DNA from: Crocodylus rhombifer
Taxonomy: Eukaryota; Chordata; Crocodylia; Crocodylidae
Direction: 5' to 3'
DNA length: 64,000 nucleotides
Assembly (NCBI GenBank): GCA_038503035.1
Contig: JAVSML010000047.1
Location: 386,972 to 450,971 of the forward strand
This document shows positions 24,673 to 35,218 of the stretch, piece by piece. The stretch's first letter is position 1. Each line of letters begins with the position of its first letter. Below the pieces are notes generated by a model. That model made no database searches. It saw only the letters and a list, made by a program, of their open reading frames with translations, and had not been told where the DNA came from. The position numbers and the translations under genes are program-made.

Positions 24673-24775
24673 TTACAGGTTTCTGATTCGGTACTTACCT
24701 GTGTAGGTTGAAGCTCTATAGGATGTATAAGTCATATACACTATAGTCCTGTAACATTTAATAAGTGATTACTTA

Positions 24776-24819
<44 letters not shown>

Positions 24820-25799
24820 AATAAATGTATGTGTGTATCACTTAATTTTATTAAATAATACATCTGTATATAGTTAAGCAGTTGGGTTCTGGCCTGAGGG
24901 GAAACTGTATGGTTGATAGTTCCCTCCCACAATACCTCTGCCTGCTGACAATCCCCTTCAATTCAGAGAATGGGGGTATATACCTTGTGTATGCCTGGGC
25001 TACATGCAGAACTTTGAACCTCAAAACTTCAGATTAGAAGGACATACATATAGGGGCTGGTGGTTCCAGCTATGCAAATGAGGGGTAAAATCTCTTTAGA
25101 GAAAGCTAGGTGATGCGACTTGAATGTTATATTTGGCACTGTTACCTTTTTAATAGGCCTGACAACAAATTATGGGAATGAACTGGCTAGTTGTCTTGAT
25201 GAAACCTTTTATTATTTGTGAAATAAACTGATTTACTCCAAGAAGGTGTCTTTCACCTCAGCTAGATAGAGGAACAATATATAAAATGTGATAGGATGAT
25301 AGAACTGCACATGGGCCGTGCTGGGTCTAGCTGTATTTTCTAATAGATAGAGACATATAGTCACATGCAAGAGGTATTAAATAAATCAATTGAGAGGAAA
25401 TTAGGGTGGATGTGGGATTCATTTTAAGAAAACTAGTTTTTTTTTTCCCATTTGCACTTGTGACCATAAAAATAATGAGATGTGATGAGTAATAAAAGTT
25501 TTTTGAAGCCTGATCCAAGCCTAGTGACAGTACTGCAAATGGTGGTTGGGGACAGTAACATAAACATTGAATCAACCATCTGTTAAAACCTAGAATAAGA
25601 ATGCAGAAAAATAATCTCTGGTTGCTATTTTCCAGAGAGTCTGGAAACGGTGGCTGCTGATGGATGTTTGTTTAAAGGTGTGATGGAATTTGATCCCCAA
25701 TCCCAACAGTTATGCCTTCTGCCATGCTACTCATGCATGACAGGTTGTGTGATTTTTTGTTTTGTTTTGTTTGTTTTTTGTTTTTTGAGATCAGGGATC
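24673..25799. other. Unassigned sequence with a (TG)n tract
   Basis: Apart from the microsatellite at 24778-24817 I see nothing that I can support. Confidence 0.35.
24778..24817. repeat. (TG)n microsatellite
   Basis: About 19 uninterrupted TG/GT units. Confidence 0.95.
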
Positions 25800-25984
25800 A
25801 GATTCCAATCATGTCCTATTTGCCAGATCAGAGGAATCATAATCCCAGGGTCCCCCTGCACCAGAAAATTCAAAGCTGGGTTTCTAGCTCAGCTGACTGT
25901 CGACTTGCGAGGGCCACACCAGGGCTGTTTGGAGACCTCTAATCCTGCCACGGAATCAACCATGGATGAACAACGATCGTAGAA

Positions 25985-26194
25985 ATGAGTGATGTACTAC
26001 AAGCACTGAACACTAAATGTTTTGATTCAAAATCTGGCAGTCTCAATTATAGAGAGGCAAACAGGAATGTAAGAAATGAAATAAAGTCAAAAGAAGACTG
26101 GATTCTAAACAGGTGTGAAGACATTCAAAGCGGTTTGAGGAAAAACAAAAGCAGGAAAACATTTGAGAGCCTGAAGAAGGTAACCAAAGCATAA
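25985..26194 (+). pseudogene. LINE ORF2 fragment, pre-RT linker
   Basis: Seventy codons remain open. The peptide is basic, lysine-rich and probably helical, matching the segment between endonuclease and reverse transcriptase in RTE/R4-like LINE proteins. It has no independent start or function; the first Met is incidental. Confidence 0.5.
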
Positions 26195-27164
26195 CCAATG
26201 ATAGTAGAAGACTAAAATGGAAGATTGCTTACTGAACTTTGCTTGGCAGCTGACAGACCTTCAACATTAAATTGTAAGATTTGGATGCAGGCCCAATGGC
26301 ATGAAAGCCATAGAATTGCATGACATCTGGGTGGTTGGTGACAAGGACACTGGGATTCCTCAAAGTTTGCAGAATTTTGATTGGCTAGGATCATCAGTAG
26401 TTTCTCTGGTGTGGACTAGGTACTGATGGTTGGCATGACGTGAATGATGATCCTTTGGCAATCAGCTTACTGAGCACAACACAATGCACACGAGATAAGC
26501 AGAATATGCAAAGGAACTCTACAACTACAATACCCAAATGGGTCCTGAAATACTTGATCAAGTAGAGAAAGAGGGCCTGGAAGCACTGAAGAGGAAGATC
26601 AAGACATCTCAGGAGAAGAAGTAGAAGAAGATATTAGAAGACAAAAGAATGGGAAAGCACCTGGGGTAGAAACTTACCTGCAGAACTCTTGAAGACAGGT
26701 GACACATAATAAGCATGCTTCACAAAATTTGCTTAAAATAATCACGGAGAAAAGCAAAGACAACCTCCAAGATCACTGACAGCAATGTTGATGTGAAGAT
26801 CGACAATGAAAATCTATAAAGAGATTAACAATTACTAACCATCTAGGAGCCACAGTCTCAGAAGACATCTGAAAAAGGAGGTCAAGACCAAAACAGCTAT
26901 TACTACCAGCTAAATAACAAAGCTAAAGAAAGTCTGAACAAGCAGCAATATTACACTCAACTTAGTTACATCTGTTACATGCTGTGGTCATCTCTACGAT
27001 GCTTTATGACCGAGGCATGGAAGCTTGATAATTTTTTGCAACTAATAACATTTAGTTGGTCTAATAAAAGATATTGCCTCTACCCCAAGAGACCAGAATT
27101 GAGGCACTTGGAATGCACTGCTTTAGGAGACTGCTGTGTATCTCATACACTGAGCACTGGATGA

Positions 27165-27374
27165 ATGAATCTGTTAAGCAGCAAATCAGTCAAGAAAATT
27201 GGACCTTATGAACCATTGTTGGAGCTTGTGCAACAAAGGGAAGGTGCAATGGTTTGGACACATCACAAGAAGGCTGGACTCCCCTGCCAACATCATAATG
27301 CAGGGTGCTATGGAGGGAAAGAGGAAAAAGAGGTAGACCCAAGAGGAGCTGGGGAATCCAATATCAAGGATTAG
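27165..27374 (+). pseudogene. LINE ORF2 fragment, C-terminal end
   Basis: GPYEPLLELVQ and the out-of-frame RGKRGRPKRSW that follows are typical of the C-terminal region of this LINE lineage. A frameshift between them breaks the frame. Confidence 0.5.
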
Positions 27375-27475
27375 ATAAGGCTTCAATTGACAGATTGCAC
27401 AAAGCTAGCCAAACACGGAACAAAGTGGAGGAGGGTTGTTACAGTATCTAAGGTGCCCCAAAAGTCACAGTGACC

Positions 27476-27708
27476 TCAGGACTGATTCCACTTGGCTTTT
27501 AACACTGCCACACGTTCAATTTTAAGGTGTGATGAAAACTGTCATGAAAAATTATACTTTATTTTGCATATTTTTGGGCTGGTTTCTTTTTCTGGGGTGG
27601 CATTAATTCCCTGAATGTGTGATTGGCTTATTGCTTAAGACATGATTAACAGACTAATTCTGTCTTAAGTGTAATGTTTGCCAGGGGCCTTTGTCACTTT
27701 ATTACAAT
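27476..27708. other. Unassigned sequence
   Basis: A short interval between two mobile elements with nothing identifiable. Confidence 0.3.
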
Positions 27709-27920
27709 TAGATCTGGTTGAAAAATTTCAGTTATTTCAGATTAAATGGGTTTTGAGTTGTTGTTGTTTTAATGAAAAAATGTTTTGAAGTAATTTAATC
27801 AACTTTCTGTCAATAAAAACCTCAAATTTGCCCATGGAAAACTTGACCAGAATGACTTCTTTTACTTTTATTTTTGTTCAAAGTTTTTACTGAAAAAACA
27901 CCATTTTGTAACCAGCTCCC
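27709..27920. mobile_element. hAT-like MITE of the AGAGCTGG family, copy 1
   Basis: The left edge TAGATCTGGTTGAAAAATTT and the right edge ending CCAGCTC form terminal inverted repeats of the type seen at 28704-29216. The inside is AT-rich and non-coding. No target-site duplication is visible, so the ends are approximate. Confidence 0.45.
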
Positions 27921-28703
27921 CCTGAAGCACCTCAAAACTTTATTCTTAATGTAAAATTTGATTCATTGCAGATGATTTTACTGTTAGAATTTCAGTTTTT
28001 AGCTAGGTATCCAGATTCTGGATAATTAATACATTTCAAATGTAGTTCACTGAATCTATTAAAAAGGCAACAGAAACTTAGGAGGTATCTGACTTCTAAG
28101 ATTTTCAGTATGATGCATCTTGTACATTTTGTGAGTAGGGCATGTTCACAATTGTGGTGTTCTTCTTAAAGTCTGCTTTTAGGACCTCCTACTATTAGAA
28201 GATATTCAATATAAAGTAGAATCTGGATCATTCATATCCAAATGGTCTACAACGATCTTAATTCGCAATGCATTGCCAAATTAGGAGTGACCCATTCAGT
28301 TTTTTGCTGTAGTTTTTCTTTCAAAGGGTACTGCATATACACTCTGCTCCAGCTGATCAATGGCCCACTCCACAGATCAGAGAAGTGGCACCCTTTGAAA
28401 TAAAATTCACAGCAGACAGCTATGGATTTTCAGTGTTCTACCTCTGCTATTTGTTGCAGCTCTGCATACCTCCTATTTTGCAGAGGGAATAAGAAATCTA
28501 ATACTGTACAGTATGATATTCCACACTGAGCAGTGCAATTAGGCAATCGTTATGTTCACCATGTGTATTTCTGATATAGTCTTGCAGTATAGTACTAACA
28601 CGCCATTGACAGTTTTCTGAACCTCCTCAAGTTCTAGAATACCATATTAATAGTCTACTATTGTTCTGGCATGAAAACAAACTTGCCAAATGGCATTCAG
28701 AAG
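27921..28703. other. Unassigned AT-rich sequence
   Basis: No gene or repeat recognised. Confidence 0.3.
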
Positions 28704-29216
28704 TAGAGTTGGTCTTAAACTTTCTAAGTGAAACAGCTTTGCTGAAAAATGCTGGCTTATGCCTGAAAGGTTTTGTGTAAGATGTCTTCAGTGTGGCTAA
28801 TTTTCTCTGTTTTCATGGTAACTTTCTGAAAGAACCCCATGTGGACTCCTCTCAGTTTTTCCCTGAGAAAAGGGATCCAGGAAGTCACAGCTTCCATGAC
28901 ACTCAGAAAACAGTTCCTGACAGAAGGGCAGAGCAGCTAGCCCCCTGGGAGTTATGGAGACCTCAGGGCTTTGGCTGTCCATTTGGTGGGTCTTCTCTGG
29001 GAGCTTCTATGGCTGCTCAGTTAAAATGACCTGCCTGTCAAATTCACCACTGTCTCTGGGGGTGAAACAGACAAGAACTACTATTTTACTGAGCAGATAT
29101 ATGGTCTTGGAGCTTCTGATTTTGCTCAAAATTTTGAAAAATGTTGGTTTCACTTTGAACCAGACCAAAACCATATGGCAACAATTTGAAGATTTCTGAT
29201 TTTCTAGCCAGCTCTG
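28704..29216. mobile_element. hAT-like MITE of the AGAGCTGG family, copy 2
   Basis: The ends TAGAGTTGG and CCAGCTCTG are inverted repeats. The flanking octamers TTCAGAAG (28696-28703) and TTCACAAT (29217-29224) agree at six of eight positions, consistent with a decayed 8-bp hAT target-site duplication. The 513-bp body carries no transposase. Open frames in it have no recognisable relatives. Confidence 0.45.
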
Positions 29217-29224
29217 TTCACAAT

Positions 29225-32200
29225 TATCTGCATCTGCCAAACAGAATCTGGTAGTTCATGAGAGATCTGTTTTCATCAAGTTTGATATGCCAGAAATCAT
29301 CTTTGGCATCTAAAACTGACAAGGCATTTGAGGTTTTTTATGAGTTTTGGCAGAACACCTTCCCTCTTTGTGTTTTTTTGTTTTGTTTTGTTTTGTTTCT
29401 TGTTTTTTGAATTACGGCAATGTATTAGAAATTTGTGTAAGAAGTTGCTAAAAATCCAAGGTTTTCCTGTGTGCATGTGTATTTTTAAAGATCTCTGATA
29501 CAGGTTCTCTGTGTACAACTGTTTCAGCAGGAATTTTCCCTAATTTCTCCCCCTAAGGGGTAGCTGCTTTGTATAACATTTGTAGAAGTCTCCTTTCAAG
29601 GGTTGATACCCATTCTCTAGGAAAGCAATCCAAGGTTTTATGAAATATTTGCACATGTATCAAATGCTTGTGTATTTATTTATTTATTTATTTATTTAAA
29701 GCCACGTGGCTAGAAGAATTGTTATGGATTGTGGCGTTTTGGATAACGGACCACTGTCAAGTCTCTATTTTTTTCAGGGACCCCTATGAACGCATATTGA
29801 ATTTTCAGTTAACAAGGAAACAGTGTGGAAGAATTGGCAAAACACTTAACATGGCTTTTCAGACTGCCAGTGGTCAGTGGAACACAATAAATCACTGATC
29901 TGTTGTCTTATAGATCATGGTATATATCATGCAGCCCTTGTAAAAATTGTCAATTTGCAGCATTTCAGTTATTTTACTTTGTAGCACTAGATCTTTTCTA
30001 GAGGTCAATGTGTCCTTTCCTGGGTTACACGCTACTGTCCACTGTACAGTTTCCATCAAGGGTTGTCTTTTTGGAATCTGGGGAAAATAGCTTGCAAAAC
30101 ATTACAGTACTCCTTAAATCACAGTATGTGGCAGGTAGAGTATCTGAATGTCTCAGATCAGTGCACCGGTGATACTTGAAGGTGTACACATTGTTTTTCG
30201 CATTCCCAGTCTAGTGGGAGGAAATGAAAACAAACTCATCTAAGGAGGTGGTGTTGTCCCTCCTCTCTCAATGTTCCTTTTAAGATTGTGTCAGTCTGCT
30301 TGAATACCTTTGCAAAAAAAGGTCTATTCTTCTAAGAAAAGGATGGCATCATACATTAGAAGTCTGCCTTTTTTATGCTTTGTCTTGTAGAAAGCACATT
30401 CATTATTTGCTTGTCTTTCAAGGTCGTGCTCTCTTTTTATATATACACCTAATATTTTTCAGTTTTTGTAGTTTTTCTCTTGCTCATTCACTGCTGCAGC
30501 AGACAGCAAGAGCATAGTTAAATTCCAGTTCTGACTCTTGCAGCATAGGGTTCTGCCTTTATACTTGACACTCCTGTCAGTAATGTAGTGTAAAATTTAC
30601 AAGAGCAGGCTATATGAGGCGGTCCAGTTACAGGTTAGTCCATAGTTTGTTTTGGTTCAGTTGGATGTATTGAGAAGACGCTGTTCTAATTACGTTTTTA
30701 TAGGCACGGTGAAGCATTTAAAGGGCTATCTCTAAGTGCTGAAAAATTGGGAAGCAACCTTTACTCACTACTGTATTTAGTGTAACTACCCTAATTGCTA
30801 AGTTTTTATTATCCACCATCACAACTACCTCACAGTTTGCCCATGAAACTATGTAGAAATTCCAGTTTTCCCAAATTCTCCTGTGCATTAACATTGCAGA
30901 AGGAAATGGATTATTTCCCACAGCCATTACTGAAGTGATTCAAAGTCCCTGGCTGGCTACAAAGAATAAAAATAGTAAAAGCTCTCTTCTGGCTCTGTTA
31001 ATTGTTCCATGGAAAAGGTATATACTCCAAATCCATTGTAAGTGCACACTGATAGCTTTTTATTCATGTTAAAAAAAATCTCTAAATAATGCTGAATATT
31101 TTGTGTGCTTTCGGCTTGTAACGTACTTAATGGCTGTCTACATGTATGAAGGCACCTCTTTCTTGTGCTTTCATAACATCAAAGGTCACTTTTATTTTGA
31201 TAAATTACCTATGAGTGCCTGCTATTTAATGTCATTGAGCATATGTATGAGGATGTGTTGGATTAGATTTGAAAGTGATAGCATCCTTTAAGGTTATCTT
31301 GTAGCAATGGGGGAGTGGCTCTAAAATTCCTCAGAAAATGGAAAGTAGAGAAAAACCTTGGCCTTCCCTAGAATTGTTATGGATTCTTCCTGGGCCAAGC
31401 CCATTGATCCAGATTTCATACAAGGGGCATGTTTAAACCTTTTACTTGGCAAAAAAATAAGATTTATTTTTATCCTGTCCCAAGCAATGATGTTGTTAAA
31501 TGTCTGTTCCTCTTCAGTTTCAGTGGAGCAAATATTTGTACGTGAAATATAAATGCTCAAAACTCTTGATGCCACGCACCTGAACTCTGTTTGGTCAGCA
31601 GCCCATGTTTAAGCTTCTAAACCATTGCATAGTAATTAAGCTTATTGCAATATACTGTGGTGAAGACTAATTTACATAATACTATATGGGTCTAATTTTA
31701 TATCAAGATGAGAGAGAAAATGTATGTAGAATGTGCTACTTACCAATGCTCCTTTTTGTCAGAAAGCAAAATAAATAAAAATGAAAACACCCTAAGTCCA
31801 AGGATAATGTGCATAGTATGTATTTTATTTGTTTAGCAACAACTGTCTGTACTATGTTCCCCCCCCCACACCCATTATTATTAAGTGATTCATGGTAACT
31901 AAAATGTGCTGGTTTATCCCTTCCAAGTAAGCATATGCCTCCTTTCAAAGAGCAAATGGATGATCTTAGGTAAATTAATTCTCTACATTCAGACATGTTA
32001 TCTTGTCCCTGATTCATACGTTGCCAGGGCAACAATTGACTTCACATGGCCTGACTCAGCTTTCAAGAAAATATAAAATGTCCTGCTCTCTGTAATCTGG
32101 TGTAAGTCATGATGGTGATTTTTCTTCAGATGTTTCAGTAGCAATAGTTGGTCTCAACACTTTTAATTTTTATACCTAAAGATAAAGAAATTATCTGTTT

Positions 32201-33484
32201 TCCCCAGACAAATAAATGTCCTTTGTTTCAGTTGTTTTATCATATTTTATTTATTTTGAATATTATGAGTGAGTAGAAAGATGCTGACCACAAAAGCTTA
32301 AGTATTCATTTGATTAACAAGGAATGCTGCCCTTTGTAAATTTCTATTTAAAATATATAAGCTCTTGTGTATTTTGGAATATGTGATAGGTGTCTAAAAA
32401 TAAGCATCCGGGGTGAGAGCTTGCAGTCTATATCCAATAAGAGCAATAAAAGTACAAAATAGGTCACAGGTTTGGGACAAAGGATAAGAAAAAGAAAGCA
32501 AGTAGAAGTAAAGAAATGAAGAAATACACTGAAGGGCTGAGGTAATAATTTTAGCTTGATGCATTCTTTTGATTAAAAAAACTACATTAAAGAGTATACA
32601 GCATTATACTGAGAGATTATATTGTAGTACAGTTCATAAATAAGTGATTTTAATACATTTTAAATATGCCTTTTGTGGGTTTTCTAAGACAACAAGAATC
32701 AGATATTCTCTCTCATTCCTTCTCCCCCTCCCCATATACTAAAAAATTTATGCCTAGGCTAAATTTTGACCTTGGATATATTGGAGTGTTTCTTGTGGAG
32801 GACAATGAAAACTGTTTGCATTTCCAGAAAAGGAATATTGCCGTTATTTTGAAAGTAGAGGGTAATTTCTGACTCTGTGGAAATCACTAGGCCCAGGATT
32901 TTACCCAAAATATTTCCACTGATTAATTTCTTCCCTTTCGTTAATGAGACAACTCAAATTCTTATTAAAATAGATATAGTCACTTAAAGGGGTATTCACT
33001 CTGAAAAGCAACTTTGCAAGTGGTAAAAAAGGAAACATTCTGCTGTTCCATGTTCCCAAGAATTTGTGGGTGAAATTAACTTTAGAGAGAGATTATTTTA
33101 AGCACCAACTCCAGTAGCTCAATAGAGAATCTGAAATTCAAGCTGGATTCTTCATAGCCTGCACAGCATTGACTGTAAAGATCCAGCAGCTGTAACACGT
33201 TTGACAAGGAAGTGATGTCAAATCAGAACCAAACTTCCAAAACTACTACTTCCAAAACTGTATGGACTCTGAAATGCTGAGAAGAGTTAAAAAAAACAAA
33301 CAAACAAACAACAACAAAAAAAGCCAACCCCAAAACATCTAGGAACGTGAGCAGATATGGTTTCAAAGAACCCCGGGGGGGAGGGGCAGTTCTATATAAA
33401 TCACATATTTCAGAGTATTAATTCAAGTTCAGGTGGATATATATATCTATAGATAGATATAGATATATAAAAATATACATATGG
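29225..33484. other. AT-rich unique sequence with simple repeats
   Basis: Simple sequence: TTTTG repeats near 29379-29396, (TTTA)n at 29673-29697 and an AT/GATA-like tract at 33439-33472. No exon, RNA gene or repeat family could be supported. Confidence 0.35.
29673..29697. repeat. (TTTA)n microsatellite
   Basis: Six TTTA units. Confidence 0.9.
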
Positions 33485-33598
33485 CAGTGGTGTCAAACTC
33501 ATCTAGTCCCATGGGACAAATAAATAGTGCAGGTCTCTCTACAGGTCATATCCAGAGTGTGGAGCTGGCCCATGAATTGTATCTTTGACACCCTATTG
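33485..33598. mobile_element. Short hAT-like MITE
   Basis: The start CAGTGGTGTCAAAC and the end TTTGACACCCTATTG are imperfect inverted repeats of a common vertebrate hAT terminus (CAG-G-GTGTCAAA). The length of 114 bp and lack of coding capacity fit a deletion derivative. No matching 8-bp flanks were found. Confidence 0.45.
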
Positions 33599-34452
33599 TA
33601 TACTTTGTACGGCATTATGTAAAGTGGATTTCTGACAGCACATGAACCAACTGTTAGTCAGCAATCGTAACACATCTACCCATATTTCTTAGCAAAACAA
33701 AATTATTTTTCTTAAGGTGATTATGTCAAAGTTGACAGCAAATTAAGTGACCATATACCAATGTTTCAAAATCCAATATATCTACTAGATAACCATTAGA
33801 TTTATGACATATCCTTTCTGTAATATAAAACACTGATCTTGTATATAATTGGAGCAATACATCTTCAAGAGTTAATAATTGGTGAAACACTGGTAAAGTT
33901 AATGGAAATAATCTAATCGAGTTCTACTAGAATTTTTCCATTAAATTATCATTATGGACTTTTAACAAATGCTCTAATTAGGCAATGTTTCTAGTGGGAA
34001 TATTGACTAAATTAAAATGGGGACAAATACATGGAACATACTCATTAGCATTCACAAGAGAATTACTATGCATTTATACCTACTTGGTGTAAACAAGGAG
34101 AGAGAAAGGGTTTCATTGTAATTTGTAATGGAACTTTTCTAAGCTGTGACACATTCATAAATTGACGCACTTTACACTTTCATTTCAAAATTTATCAGAA
34201 GCTTTTATTCAATGGCTAGTTATGATATTTCAGTATTTTGTCTCAATTTGTGAACAAAACAAATCTTTAAATATTGGAATTTCCTTGAAAGGGAGATTTC
34301 AATTCAGGCTGTAATTACTACAGGTCTAAAAGGTTAATACCTTTTTAAACACATATTATCTGTCAAGATGATGAAGATTTCCTATCTTACTAACACCTTA
34401 AATTCATCCCAAAGGATTTTTAAAACCTAATGTTTATACCATTGTTTATTAA
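33599..34452. other. AT-rich unique sequence, possible conserved non-coding
   Basis: About 33890-34150 has even, repeat-free AT-rich sequence with several TAAT/ATTA cores. No gene is visible. Whether it is conserved needs comparison with other genomes. Confidence 0.3.
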
Positions 34453-34556
34453 TTGGTTAGAGTGTGGTGCTAATAATACGAAAGTTGCAGGCTCGATCTC
34501 ACAGTTGGACTAGATGATCTCTTGAGTTCCCTCCCAGCTTTACTTCTCTATGATTA
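34453..34556 (+). mobile_element. tRNA-Ile-derived SINE with CR1-like 3' tail
   Basis: Positions 34453-34500 follow tRNA-Ile(AAU) from the D arm to the T arm: TTGGTTAGAG, GTGGTGCTAATAA with the anticodon AAT at 34472-34474, then GGCTCGATC, the B-box region. The first 15 or so bases of the tRNA are missing. From about 34503 the sequence becomes TTGGACTAGATGATCTCTTG, then TTCCCTCCCAGC and TTCTCTATGATTA, which is the plus-strand CR1 3' terminus. A tRNA head joined to a LINE tail defines a SINE mobilised by that LINE. It is not a functional tRNA gene: the acceptor stem is absent and the T arm runs into the CR1 part. Confidence 0.7.
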
Positions 34557-34721
34557 TTTTTACTTTTAAATTTGACTTACCTTGTAGTAAAATAGTAGCC
34601 AGTTGAATCAATTTTGTTTTCCTGTAATATTTCACTGCTCTTGTTTATGGGTTTCTGGTAATATAAATGTATGAATCAATTCCCTTTCTTTATTCATGGT
34701 GAATACCACCTGTTGACTTAT

Positions 34722-35218
34722 TGGGTGCATGTGCATGTGCCATTAAGGCAATGTGAAACTTTGGCACAGTTCATACTGGAGTTAACTGCTCCCAAGTGCA
34801 GCATTTACATGTGCACCTGGGACCGCAGCAATTTGAGCTGGGGCAGAGCAGCAGCCTTGGGCTGGTAGCAGGCTTGTGGGGGGTCAGCCCCAGGCTCCAG
34901 GGATGGCACTGGGTGACAGAAGAGTTGGCTGGTTCATAAGAAAGCCTGAAGAGCAGAGCCGTGTGGCTATATGGCAGGCAGAGGCCTTACCCTATGCTGC
35001 CTGTACTGACCAAGCACAGTGTACTCCTGTGTTAGCGTTTACACACATGTTTTGGCACACTTATTTTTGCTGCCATAAGATAGTACTTTCCCCAGTAGTG
35101 AAACTGAAAATTAGCTTGCTGTGGTCTAAGAGCACCACACATGTAGACTGTGATGACTTGCACCTCAGTAAATTAGTCTAGTTTACTGTGTAGTTAAGCA
35201 CGTGTGTAGATGAACCCA
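34722..35218. mobile_element. Non-autonomous DNA transposon, TGGGT family
   Basis: The left end TGGGTGCATGTGCATGTGCC and the reverse complement of the right end TGGGTTCATCTACACACGTG are similar inverted repeats. Both flanks carry TTAT, a possible 4-bp or TTA target duplication. An internal block (CTCCCAAGTGCAGCATTTAC, CACCTGGGACCGCAGCA) is shared with the element at 46395-46827. There is no transposase. Confidence 0.5.

Larger units (their letters stand above)
25800..27475 (+). mobile_element. Decayed LINE of RTE/R4-like type
   Basis: Plus-strand translations, in shifting frames, follow one non-LTR reverse transcriptase from N- to C-terminal side. There is a lysine-rich linker with REANRNVRNEIKSKEDWI and ESLKKVTK (25985-26194), then an ELYNYNTQ-like segment (about 26510), a KRMGKHLG segment standing for the conserved K-x-GK-x-PG (about 26640), LGATVSEDI (about 26850), FRRLLCISYTEH (about 27120), GPYEPLLELVQ (27201) and RGKRGRPKRSW (about 27320-27352). 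The endonuclease and the catalytic RT motifs (including xADD) are missing, so the middle is deleted. Clade assignment is tentative; it is neither CR1 nor Tx1. Confidence 0.6.

Noticed and set aside
33477..33606. An 8-bp duplication flanking the short hAT-like MITE
   Set aside because: ACATATGG and TATACTTT do not match, so the element call rests on the inverted ends alone.
34453..34500. A tRNA-Ile gene
   Set aside because: The acceptor stem and 5' part are missing and the sequence runs straight into a CR1 3' end, so it is a SINE head, not a tRNA gene.
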